From the NCBI GenBank assembly GCA_946965045.2, contig OX337228.1, positions 1,240,001-1,304,000 on the forward strand: a DNA stretch of 64,000 bases, read 5' to 3'. Source of the stretch: Epithemia pelagica. Lineage: Eukaryota > Bacillariophyta > Bacillariophyceae > Surirellales > Surirellaceae. The translations under genes were made by a program, and so were the position numbers. The notes beneath the pieces were generated by a model that was not told the origin of the DNA, did not search any database, and saw only the letters and a program-made list of their open reading frames with translations. Shown in pieces: positions 22,206 to 34,820 of this stretch. Position 1 is the first letter of the stretch; each line of letters starts with the position of its first letter.

Positions 22206-25035
22206 GATGGATCAATCAATCAATCACACTGCAATACTAGAGAACACTAGTAGACAGAACAAGCAACAACACAGTCCTTTGTGGTTTGGTTCGTTCTAGA
22301 GCTGTCAACACTCTATGGCTTGAGCACTTTTGATCCGTTATGGACCATTCGGATTTTTCCTTGTCTTGTTCCCTCTTTTGTTCTTCTTCCTTCTCTCCGA
22401 GAGTTGTTGTTGTTGTTGTTGTTGTTACGCCGCAGGGCGTCTCTTTTTGGTCTGACTGGATAAGAACTTATGGCTCTCTCTCTCTATTGTAAGATATAGT
22501 TGGACGGCCGTTTTTCTTTCATTTCCTTTTTGATGGTGTGTGTGTCTCTTTTGGAATCCAAACGAGATGGTGCTTCGGCCCCCATAGAATTGCCTCTACT
22601 ACTGCCCTCTCCCCCAAGCATTGCCTGTTAGTCACTCAGTATGTTCTAATCAGAGTGATCCAAGCGGAACCAAAGCAGACCGAACTACCTCTAGCCCGTG
22701 CTTTCAGGGCCTCCACTGTTTTTTCTATAGTGATTCTAACTTCGTAGGAATGGCACTACGGTCATTTTGCACTGCACAACACCACCATGGACAACAAGAA
22801 CCGCTGTGCACCTCCAACGAAAGGTGCTAGCACTCCGCCGGCTTGATCTTCATGTGTACCGTGAGGGAATGGACGGGAAGGGATGAGTTGGCTAGTTTCA
22901 TCGACCTACGGCAAGGTTCTGAAGTCTTTGGGCTGGAAGGAAGCAAGGAGATGACAACGATTGGAGTCAAATGATGATGGGATGAACGAAGATTACGGGG
23001 TGGGAGGACATTGGAAGCTTTGATATAGCTCAATGAGGCATGGGAAGAGTCGCGAAAACCGCTCACAGCAATTAGACGGATCGTTTCGATGATAACAACA
23101 ACGACAAACTCTGGCTTCCAAGGCACGACGCACGACAACAACAAGCAACTCCCTAGCACAAGCTCTCTAAAAGCAACAACAAGAACAAGCAATATGGATG
23201 CAACAACAAGTCAATCCAGGAGTGGATGCCACGAAGCTACGGTGGTGGCTATCCGATCAAGTGGTCGTCCTTCTCCTTCTCCCTTGTGTTCGGAAAACTT
23301 TGTGGCACAACAACGACACCAAACAACTACGCAACAATCAAATGCGCTATGTTTCTTTTGGTTCCACAGTTCTACAGCCCAAACGAGGCAAAGCGGAAAC
23401 AAGAAGCAGCGACCGCAATCAACTGGTTTTGGCCTTGCGTAGCAGTGCGTGTCCCAATCATTCCAATCAACTTGTCGTTTCGACCGACCGAAACAATTTG
23501 GGGCCACGACAATGACTTCAAACGCAACAATCCACTGTTCTCCATCTCTGTTTCTTTCATTTCTACGGTTCCGCAAGAAACGAAACAATCAACACCTTGT
23601 TTTGGCCGAACGAGACAACCTTGTGCCGCGACAACGACACCAAACGCAACAACGAACTCCTCGTTTCGAAAGGGTGAAACAATCTCCTATAACAACGAGG
23701 ACAACAAGCAGCAACGATGGTGGCAATCTAGCATAGGCTTATCATTAGGAAGCCGTTTGTGCAGTTTGATCTACTCGTAGTCCTAGTACTTTCACTTCTC
23801 GTACAGAAAGGGGAAGCGCCTCCTCGTCATGGTGAAAGGTTCATCGGTACGAGGGCGAGGTACGAGAACATCTTGTGGATGTGGGGCAATTCATTTTACT
23901 TTAGGAAAATGTATAGTGATGTGAATCTCGTAGGGCCGGAAGTTTCACCGAGGTGAAGCACGGGCTACTGCGCGAAGAACTTTCGCTCGGTGGAGCTCGT
24001 ACAGATTGGCTTGACGCTTGACGATGATTCAAACTAAAATCTAATCCTACAATAGCCCTCATCAGGATCGAGTCTCCTTCTCCTGTCGCGTAGCCATTGG
24101 CAGTTGGCAGCCCCATAATGTAGATACGATAGCTATGGTTCCTTTTTCCCTTGGTACTCCTAGTAGTAGAGGAGTAGGAGTATTTGTCCCGGATCTTGCG
24201 AAAGTCTCTGATGCTGAGTGCTGAGTCTCGCTACCTATGGCCATACCATGTGGGAGTGGGGAATGCGGAAACAAAATAATCGTTCTCTAGAGGAGTACTC
24301 CTAAGAAGTAAGGTAGTCTACCATGGGGTGATTATTTTGACAAACTGGAGATTCATGACATCATTCATGTCAAGGCGTTCGAATTGCCATCTCAGGTGGC
24401 TATTGTATGCAAGGGAAATGCCTTTGACATTCATGGACCTGGGCCTAAGTCCGTGCTACAGTACATTAGGTCTGTCCCTCGTCCCTCCAGTTCCCATTCC
24501 CAATTCCCAGTTTCCCAGCGACTACACTGGTCGCGGAAACACAAGATGCCCAGTGTCGTCAGATGCAGGGCCCACGTCAGATACTGCAACTGCACCCCAG
24601 AAGAACCCAAACTCCAAAACGTGGGCGAGAAAGTTTCGTTCCAACGATCGATGCGGTCGTCTCCCGAGCTCAAATGGCAGCGACACATGCGTGTTCGTTG
24701 GTCTTGATCCCGCGAGACCTCTTAGTATCGAAGAACCATACAACGAGACAAAGACTGGCCCCCGTCGCGCGGGCCGGTAGCAGTCGCTGCGAAGCATTCG
24801 GTCGCACAGCCCCCAACGTGGGCACTGACGTCTGTATTTTGCATCCCCGAATGACATACGTAATACCCCTGCAGTCCAACAAACCGCTACATTGCTGCAG
24901 TGTTCGTAACTGCGTCTCATCATCATCGTCGAGTACGTGACAACAACCAACCAAAGAATCTTCAATCTCTTGTCCCAAACTTTTGACAAGGGAGGAATTC
25001 ACCACACCATCATTCGAATCAAGATCATCATCATC
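22206..25035. other. Long gene-poor interval with AACAA-rich degenerate repeats
   Basis: About 2.8 kb with no frame I can support. At 23080-23720 the sequence is dominated by AACAA/CGACA words with diverged copies of a CGACAACGACACCAAACGCAACAA-like block near 23306, 23500 and 23630. At 24150-24305 there are AGGAG/CTCCT palindromic words. Open frames near 24328-24780 and 24522-24989 overlap on both strands and look like chance frames. Confidence 0.5.
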
Positions 25036-26356
25036 ATGAAGCTTACCAGTGCTGTGTTTTTCTTGGCCGCTAGTGCCCACGCCTTTGCCCCGCAACAACA
25101 GGTTGCCTTCCGTCCCAAAACCTTCCTTGCGAGTACGGAAACCGCCGAAGAAACCAAGGTGAGTTCAGTGCGAGTTTCATTCCCTAGGAGCACGGTTCCA
25201 TGGAACACGCGGTTTTTGTTAGAGCGAATTCATTTCTCATTTGGTAATTTGTCAATGTATTGTGTAGGCCTTTGCCAAGCTCCCCGCTTCGGTCAAGCCT
25301 GGTGTTGTCACTGGCCAAGCCTTGAAGGATCTTTTGAACGACGCCAAAGAAAAGGGATACGCCATTCCAGGAGTCAATATTGTCGGATCCAACTCCATCA
25401 ATTCCTGCATGGAAGCCGCCGCTAAGTACGGTGGACCCATCATGGTCACTTTCTCCAAGGGTGGCGGTCAATTCATTGCCGGAAAGTCCGTCTCCAACGA
25501 GGACGACAAGGCCTCCATTGCTGGATGCATTGCCGGAGCCCTTCACGTCCGTCAAGTCGCTGAATTGTACGGTGTCCCCGTTGTCTTGCACACCGACCAT
25601 TGCCAAAAAGCCTGGTTGCCATGGGTCGACGGTCTTTTGGCCGCCAACGAAGAATACTTTGAAAAGAACGGCGAACCCCTCTTTTCTTCGCACATGTTGG
25701 ATCTTTCCGAGGAATCCCTCGAAGAAAACATTGCCATTTGCAAGGAATACATGGAACGCATGGCCAAGATCAACTGCTTGTTGGAATTCGAACTCGGCGT
25801 CACTGGTGGAGAAGAAGACGGTGTCGATAACACGGACGTCGACTCGTCTCGTTTGTACACGCAACCCGAGGAAGTCTTTTACGCCTACGAACAATTGAGC
25901 CAAGTGCCCAATGCCATGTTCACCTGCGCCGCCTCCTTTGGAAACGTGCACGGTGTCTACGCGCCCGGAAATGTGGAATTGAAACCCATTATCCTCCACA
26001 ACACGCAAAAGTACATTCAAGAAAAGTTGAGCAGTGAAGACGACAAGCCCATGCTCTTTGTCTTCCACGGTGGTTCGGGTTCCTCCGTCGATGACATTCG
26101 TTACGCCATTGAAGCCGGTGTGATCAAGATGAACATTGATACCGACACTCAGTGGGCCTTCTGGGACGGTGTCCGCCAATACGAAGCCAAGTACCACGAC
26201 TACTTGCAGGGACAAATTGGAAACCCCGAAGGCGAGGAAAAGCCAAACAAGAAGTTCTACGATCCTCGTATGTCTCTCCGAGAGGGTGAAAGCTCCATGG
26301 CCGACCGCCTTGTCAAGGCCGCGGAGGACTTGAACTGCGTCAATGTGCTCAACTAA
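25036..26356 (+). CDS. FBA: Fructose-bisphosphate aldolase, class II, plastid-targeted, two exons
   Basis: Zn-dependent cleavage/condensation of fructose 1,6-bisphosphate with DHAP and GAP. Exons 25036-25158 and 25268-26356 give 403 residues; the intron is 109 nt (GTGAGT...TAG). The N-terminus is a signal peptide ending in AHA|FAP (MKLTSAVFFLAASAHAFAP), the diatom plastid leader with Phe after the cleavage site. The mature part closely resembles bacterial class II-A aldolase: HTDH with Zn ligand His149 and neighbouring His152, LDLSEESL, ELGVTGGEEDGVDN, YTQPEEV, ASFGNVHGVY, FHGGSGS and KMNIDTDTQW. It probably serves the Calvin cycle or plastid glycolysis. Confidence 0.95.
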
Positions 26357-26997
26357 TTGGATGGATGCCCTGGGACCCGCAATCTTTTACTTTTTGCGCA
26401 CGCGCGCGTTACACACTATCCCCTTTTCGTCCGGAACCTTGGATTCTGCCACACCAACGACCTTATCCGTGTACTAAACTAGAGAAGTAGTCCAGATCAC
26501 ACTTGTTACACTGTTTAGAGGTAGTGTTTACGGAAATAGTTGAAGATATGAGTGTCGAAAAGACGGAGGATGCGCATCTGTACAGCAGTTCGATTCTCTT
26601 TGGTCACGGGAGGACTAGTTGTTCGACGATAGATTCCCACTTGATACCAATGGATACACCTAGGTAGGTCGACCTTGCGCAAAGATCAGATCCCAATTGG
26701 AAGGTCATCTTGTTGAAAATGCCATGAAAGACGAAAGTACATGCCATATAGATATCCAATGACCTCTGCATTCCCGTTTCTCTTGATGACTGGTGACATT
26801 CCTATAAACATATATAATATGGGAACTCTATTACAAACAAAGTGTGTCCATGTATGTAAAGATCATTTATAGAAAAAGATTGACCACTCTACCAACACAT
26901 GCCGTCCACTCGTATGGACTCTTGGCATCTCCACCTCCACAATTCCAAACTCCAATCGACGCTACTCGAAGCAAACGCGACGACTACTACTCGGTCC
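26357..26997. other. Intergenic region between aldolase and enolase
   Basis: 641 bp between convergent genes. Nothing beyond 3' UTR-like sequence is recognised. Confidence 0.5.
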
Positions 26998-28769
<1,772 letters not shown>

Positions 28770-29610
28770 TCAAAGATTCGCTCTTCCCCCACCGCGAGAA
28801 AGATCTTGTCGCGGATACGGAGACGGACGCGCGTTTCGAGCTCGCATGCAAATACAGGAGAAGACCCCACCACGCCGGCATGGCATTCTTTCCTACCTAC
28901 GAGTAGATCATTCCCACTTTTTGCGCCGGGACAACTCTCCTATTCCTATTCTCACCATGCCTCTGGTCTCCGGTGATGCAAACGAAATCCGTGACCAGGA
29001 AAAGGGCCCCATGGAGTCAGGAAGGAGAAAGTAATGGAAGGCTGTTTCATTTGGAACAATAATCTGTTGCAATATACTACTCGAGAGGAAAGCACAGCGA
29101 AAAGCTGATCCATCAACACCAGCCTCCCTATACAGGCTGCGTCCATCTGGTACACTGAATGAAAATCTCATCGACCATCACGTTCATGATGATAAAATAG
29201 TTCCAAGCACGACTGTCGAAACGACTGAGTGTTTATATCACAGATTGCGATCTGCCTCTCTATCCAGTCGTAGACAGCCAATTGCCTCAATCGTCGTGTT
29301 CCAGCCAAACGTCTCACACCAGGAGGCAAAACCACAAGCACGCTTTCTCGGTCCATTTTGTTTGCCGGTCGAACACTCACTCGGTCGTCACAACTATGGA
29401 ACAGAAAATCATAAAAAAGGTTGTTACCACACACAAGCGTGTTACAATGCTCTACGACTCGGCCGAAATGGACGCCGCCGTAGGTTCCGACAGTGATCCT
29501 TCGGGGGCAAACAAATCGTTGATTGTGTTGGTATAAAAGTCGGGTGCTATGGAATTGTCGGGACTCAGCAATTTTTCTTCCGATGTGACACCACTCAAGA
29601 CAAGCAGACT
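28770..29610. repeat. 841-bp tandem duplication, copy 1
   Basis: Nearly identical to 29611-30451 at an offset of 840. The differences I saw are at 28866 (A vs C), 29190 and 29193 (T vs C), and small indels in the first 35 bases (CTCTTCCCCCACC region). It carries a truncated end of the phosphatase gene. Confidence 0.92.
29452..29610 (-). pseudogene. Truncated duplicate of phosphoglycolate phosphatase 3' end
   Basis: These 159 bases repeat the last 53 codons (with stop) of the phosphatase exon 3 in copy 1 of the tandem duplication. No upstream coding sequence is attached, since copy 2 begins at its 5' side. It is a by-product of the duplication. Confidence 0.8.
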
Positions 29611-30451
29611 TCAAAGATTCTTCCCCCACCACAGCGAGAAAGATCTTGTCGCGGATACGGAGACGGACGCGCGTTTCGAGCTCGCATGCAAATACAGGAG
29701 CAGACCCCACCACGCCGGCATGGCATTCTTTCCTACCTACGAGTAGATCATTCCCACTTTTTGCGCCGGGACAACTCTCCTATTCCTATTCTCACCATGC
29801 CTCTGGTCTCCGGTGATGCAAACGAAATCCGTGACCAGGAAAAGGGCCCCATGGAGTCAGGAAGGAGAAAGTAATGGAAGGCTGTTTCATTTGGAACAAT
29901 AATCTGTTGCAATATACTACTCGAGAGGAAAGCACAGCGAAAAGCTGATCCATCAACACCAGCCTCCCTATACAGGCTGCGTCCATCTGGTACACTGAAT
30001 GAAAATCTCATCGACCATCACGTTCATGACGACAAAATAGTTCCAAGCACGACTGTCGAAACGACTGAGTGTTTATATCACAGATTGCGATCTGCCTCTC
30101 TATCCAGTCGTAGACAGCCAATTGCCTCAATCGTCGTGTTCCAGCCAAACGTCTCACACCAGGAGGCAAAACCACAAGCACGCTTTCTCGGTCCATTTTG
30201 TTTGCCGGTCGAACACTCACTCGGTCGTCACAACTATGGAACAGAAAATCATAAAAAAGGTTGTTACCACACACAAGCGTGTTACAATGCTCTACGACTC
30301 GGCCGAAATGGACGCCGCCGTAGGTTCCGACAGTGATCCTTCGGGGGCAAACAAATCGTTGATTGTGTTGGTATAAAAGTCGGGTGCTATGGAATTGTCG
30401 GGACTCAGCAATTTTTCTTCCGATGTGACACCACTCAAGACAAGCAGACTT
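29611..30451. repeat. 841-bp tandem duplication, copy 2
   Basis: Starts TCAAAGATTC and ends CAAGCAGACTT, as in copy 1. Its right end is the real 3' part of the phosphoglycolate phosphatase gene; the left about 680 bp is its 3' flank. Confidence 0.92.
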
Positions 30452-31627
30452 TGAAGGCCATTGTCCTTGCCAAACAAAATGTCGGTATCGAGTCGATCGC
30501 CCACCATACAGAGTCGCGATCGGTCAAAACCAAACTTACTCTCCAAATAGTCAATCATCAATGGACTCGGCTTTCCCACTGTGACTGGCTCTTGACCCGT
30601 GCATCCCTTAATGGCTCCCCTACACAAAGAAGAAAAGAATTCGCAAACGATTGTCAGCCTGCGGTCCACACACACACACAAGTGCAACAGACAGTACGCC
30701 ATACACTTGTCCATTCCTGTCACTTACACCATGGATCCATTGCCCGCCCATTCTTGGGCATCCGTCAAGTGTGTCACAGCGTCCAGATTGGTGGCAATGA
30801 ATTGGGCATTGTGTTCGTTAATGGCCAATTGTGCGTATTGAATCTTGTAATAGTTGATCGTCCGATCAAACCCCACCACAACAGCTCCCACATCCTCATC
30901 AATGTCCAATTTTCCACCCGATCCCATGTTGGGTTCCTTCCCGGCATCGTCGGGACCACCAATGTAGGGCACTCCAATCAAATCCAATTCTTGGCAAATG
31001 CCAATTTCCCCAATGACATAGACTTTCTGGCCCGTTTCATGGAATTTGGTTTGTTCCAAATAGGCCGCGGCCGCAAAGGAGGAGGAAAATATTTCTTCGG
31101 CTGGCACGGACGTTAATCCCAAACTGTCAAACTTTTTCTTGTATCCAGCTCGACTCTTGGTGGAATTGTTGGTGACAAAAAACATTTTCTTGCCCGCCTT
31201 CCGCAAAAGTTCCAAGGTTTCGGGAATTCCTGGAATCAAGGAGTCGCCCTATACAGACAGTGGATATAGAACAGCACAAGAGCGTGTGGAGCCCCAGCAA
31301 TGAGAAAAAGAGAGTTGTGTGTGATCAGAATTGTGGCAGCGTCCACTCCTCACAAACAATGCAATATACCTGCAACGACAATCACAGAGCAAGAATGATA
31401 CGTACCCGCCAAATGACACCATCGCAATCAAAAATAAAGACATCGACCTTGTCCAACAATTCACGTTGGGGATCGGACAGTTTCAAGACATTGGCTTGCA
31501 ACTGAGACGACGACGAGAATCGCGAGGATGGTGTTACACCAAAGACGGGGGTGGTACGAGGGGCAAAGGCCCGAGCGCCACCCACCATCAAGGCCAAAGA
31601 GGGAAGGACCGAACGGGAGAGTCTCAT
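30292..31627 (-). CDS. PGP: Phosphoglycolate phosphatase-like HAD hydrolase, plastid-targeted, three exons
   Basis: Hydrolyses 2-phosphoglycolate from Rubisco oxygenation to glycolate. Exons 31627-31406, 31248-30728 and 30619-30292 give 356 residues; introns are 157 nt (GTACGT) and 108 nt (GTAAGT). The leader MRLSRSVLPSLALMVGGARAFAP is a signal peptide with an A-x-A|FAP junction, so plastid import is predicted. HAD motifs: DCDGVIW (Asp67/Asp69), VTNNSTKSR, the Lys in VGKPSP, and GDRLDTDI. This is the HAD-IIA layout (NagD/p-nitrophenylphosphatase/PGP). The C-terminus past LLVLSGVT is partly duplicated downstream. A general sugar-phosphate phosphatase cannot be excluded. Confidence 0.88.
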
Positions 31628-31782
31628 GATGATAGTCCTATAAAGATTGGAACTGGCCGTCAGTGGGCCGACCGAACAAAAGAAGAAAACCGGGACACGG
31701 AAGCAACGTAGTGCACAGAAAACGTACGTCCAATAATACATGAACAATTTTCTATACTTAAAAGTCGTCCCTTAAAGCAGTA

Positions 31783-31855
31783 TCCTTGTTAGCTCAGTTG
31801 GTAGAGCGTGAGACTGTTAATCTTAAGGTCGTGGGTTCGATCCCCACACGAGGAG
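31783..31855 (+). tRNA. tRNA-Asn (anticodon GTT)
   Basis: The cloverleaf folds fully: acceptor TCCTTGT/ACGAGGA (7 pairs, one wobble), D arm GCTC/GAGC, anticodon stem TGAGA/TCTTA with loop CTGTTAA (anticodon 31816-31818), T arm GTGGG/CCCAC with loop TTCGATC, and discriminator G. There is no intron and no encoded CCA. A TTTT run at 31892-31895 may end Pol III transcription. Its anticodon arm matches the copia primer binding site. Confidence 0.95.
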
Positions 31856-32021
31856 TATCTTTGGCGAATGAGTCGCAGATGGGTCCTCCTCTTTTGATGG
31901 GGTCTAAGTCGAACGTGGGTCATTTATGTTCGAAGAAGACTTTTGCTCCAAAGTGCAGATCTGCTCCTTTCATTCCCAAAAACAACAGTTGGTGGACTGT
32001 ACATATCATTTCCTTTGCAGC

Positions 32022-33658
32022 ATGCTTCGTCCAAACCAAAGGCAACGACAACCTGTCACAAGGGGGGCAACTCGATCCAATTCATCGAGTGGAGGGACGT
32101 CTCGTGAGAAATCGTCGTCCTCGTCGGGCCTTCTCATGTACTTCCATCGTGGAAAGACCCATTTGCTGGTCTTGATTGTGGGAATGTTGCTGGGATACAT
32201 TCTGCTTCCCATGCTGGTTTTGGAAGTGGAATTGAAGGGATTTATGGATTCTTTTACCGACATTGATCGACACAGTAAGAATTCGTTCCGTCAGTCATCA
32301 CCCACGCAAGTCAGTATCATGTCACCGAATCTCGACACGCCGAGCGATACCAGCAGTTATTTGCGTCCTCAATCCGAAGTCAATGACGTCCCTCGAACCT
32401 TGGAATCCAGTAATGCACAAGGCGGAGACAGTCTTGTCGGCAAGGCCACCACGACGGTCGAACAACGTTTGATTGAAAATCACGGCGTCTTGTCGCGCCA
32501 ATCCTTACCGACACGAACGACTCCCTATGTCATGAAGACGAATTTTTTGCCCGATCATCAACGCATGAAGATTCTCGTGACTGGTGGAGCCGGCTTTGTT
32601 GGAAGCCATTTGGTAGACAAGCTCATGATGGAAGGACATGAAGTGATTGTCATTGACAACTTTTTTACGGGCCAAAAGCGCAATGTTGCGCACTGGTTTC
32701 ATCATCCAAACTTTAGGTGAGTATCAGGCATGTCGTCTGTGTTGTTTTATTGGCACCGTCAAGTGCTCATTTGTTAATGATGTGTCTCCTTTGGTCCTCT
32801 CGTTGTGCTTCTGTTTCGCGTTTCGATTATAGCTTGGTGGTCCACGACGTGACGGAGCCCATTCAACTCGAAGTGGATCAAATCTATCACTTGGCCTGTC
32901 CGGCCTCGCCACCGCATTATCAGTACAATCCAGTCAAAACAATCAAGACCAGTACCATGGGAACCTTGAACATGCTCGGGTTGGCCAAACGCGTCCGCGC
33001 TAGAATGTTATTGACAAGTACCAGTGAAATTTACGGCGATCCAACCGTGCATCCGCAACCCGAATCGTATTGGGGCAATGTCAATACGATTGGTCCCCGT
33101 TCCTGTTACGACGAAGGCAAGCGTGTGGCAGAAACCATGTGCTTGGCCTACAAGAATCAAAATGGTGTCGAAATCCGTATTGCTCGTATTTTCAATACCT
33201 TTGGACCTCGCATGCATCCCAACGATGGCCGTGTCGTGTCCAATTTTATCATTCAATCGCTGCAAAACAAGGATATCACCATTTATGGAGAAGGCAAACA
33301 AACCCGGTCCTTCCAATACGTTTCCGATCTCGTCGAAGGCTTGTACAAACTCATGAATAGCAATTACGACATGCCTGTCAATTTGGGAAATCCGGAAGAA
33401 TATACCGTCAAGTCCTTTGCGGAATACATTCACAAATTGACCGCCTCCACATCCAAGATTGTCTATCTCCCCAAGTCCCAAGACGATCCTTCGCAACGTC
33501 GACCCGAAATCACAACGGCCAAGGAACAAATTGGATGGCAACCTCAAGTTAAGGTTGAACAAGGATTGCAAAAGACGATCGAATATTTCAAGGTGGTCTT
33601 GGAAGATGCGGGTGAAATTATTCCGACTGGACCTGGTGCCGCCAAGCCCGAGGCATAG
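32022..33658 (+). CDS. UXS: UDP-glucuronate decarboxylase (UDP-xylose synthase), type II membrane protein, two exons
   Basis: Converts UDP-glucuronate to UDP-xylose with bound NAD+. Exons 32022-32716 and 32833-33658 join in phase 2 to 506 residues; the intron is 116 nt (GTGAGT...TAG). The start was chosen so that a short basic Ser/Arg tail precedes one membrane segment near 46-69 ([18 protein letters not shown]), the Golgi type II layout; the frame is open further upstream to 31926. The SDR domain has the NAD loop [10 protein letters not shown] near 184-193, [24 protein letters not shown], the catalytic YDEGK near 324, and [10 protein letters not shown]. It probably supplies xylose for secreted glycans, in keeping with the glycosyl- and sulfotransferases nearby. 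Confidence 0.93.
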
Positions 33659-34820
33659 AGAAATGTTTGGTTCCGTCCTCTTGTGTGTGTTTGTGTTGTC
33701 ACTGAAATACACAAACAATGCCAAATGTTCGATTGCTTCCTCTTGTGTGTGTTTGTGTTGCGACTGAAACACACACAAGTTTCCAGAACGACTACACATC
33801 ACAGGAGCCGACACACCTTTATGGGTGCATGGCTTGGAGCCGAGACCAAGCTCCATATACCATTTTTTATGAGAAAGTATTCTATCACTGTTAATGAAAA
33901 TCGAGGTTCTATACAAAATAGCAAGGCTACGCCGTATCGTCTATGTAACTAGAAGCGCTGGACATGGGATTAGGGTGCGCATATTGTATCTTGTTGTATG
34001 GATCGTTCCTTCGGTAAAATTCGCCGCATGCTATTAACGAGGCAGTGGCAACGAGTCGGTTGAAAAGAAACAGCATTGAGGTAACCAGAGCACTTGCAAC
34101 AAATCCAGTCTACTTGTTGTTCTGGTTTGATTGGATTCCTGTGGAGGAATCATCACTTGGGTAATGGTGCTACTGCTTTGCCTTGTGCTCGAGCCCCATG
34201 AGGTGTCAAAACTGCAAAACAATCGGGAGTTCTTGTCAGTGATTCATTCATTTCTTCCCAAGAGTGCTGCCGAAAGCGAGAACCAATCCATACAAGACCC
34301 GTATTGTAGAATGCAGTCCCATGGTTGATAGCTCTATCACCTCCACAGAACGCATTAATCCGATTGATTGTCTCGCCTACGACAAGACAAGAGCTCTCAT
34401 TTCGATCTTCTTTTGTCACCATGTTCCTTCCAAGACATACATGCTTCTACGAACCAGCATACATTCTGATGGATGGATGCCCCTCTTTCTTTATTGGAAT
34501 CCGCTGCCTGTGGACGTTAGTCGACCTCCCATCGAAACGGCCGAGAAACTGTGCCTGTCACAACGACCCATGCTTCCAGGAACCACCATGTTCCGATTCA
34601 TTCACATTCTGTTCCTCCCACATCGAGACAGGTTCCCAAGGGCCTCCCGATTGCGATTCAGAATTTCCCCAACGGTTTCGTGTGATTGTCAACACCTTGT
34701 AGTATTGCCCAAACACATTTGTCCTGGTACACGACGCCATGGCAATGGTTGTTGTATCTAGAAATGTCTCGGATGCACACTTGTACGGGCATGTCCTCGT
34801 CCATATGGTCATTGTGTCTA
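33659..34820. other. Intergenic region with a 65-bp direct repeat after UXS
   Basis: About 1.2 kb. Near 33674-33780 a TCTTGTGTGTGTTTGTGTTG block with a following ACACAA segment occurs twice. Open frames at 34264-34761 and opposite it have no recognised domain and are not called. Confidence 0.5.

Noticed and set aside
25184-26215. 343-codon minus-strand frame opposite aldolase
   Set aside because: Shadow of the aldolase exon.
28796-30011. Repeated 62- and 87-codon frames in the 841-bp units
   Set aside because: Present twice only because of the duplication; no start context or domain.
33008-33916. 302-codon minus-strand frame opposite UXS
   Set aside because: Shadow of exon 2; no family match.
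34264-34761. 165-codon frame upstream of the sulfotransferase 3' end
   Set aside because: No recognised motif, and overlapping minus-strand frames are equally plausible.
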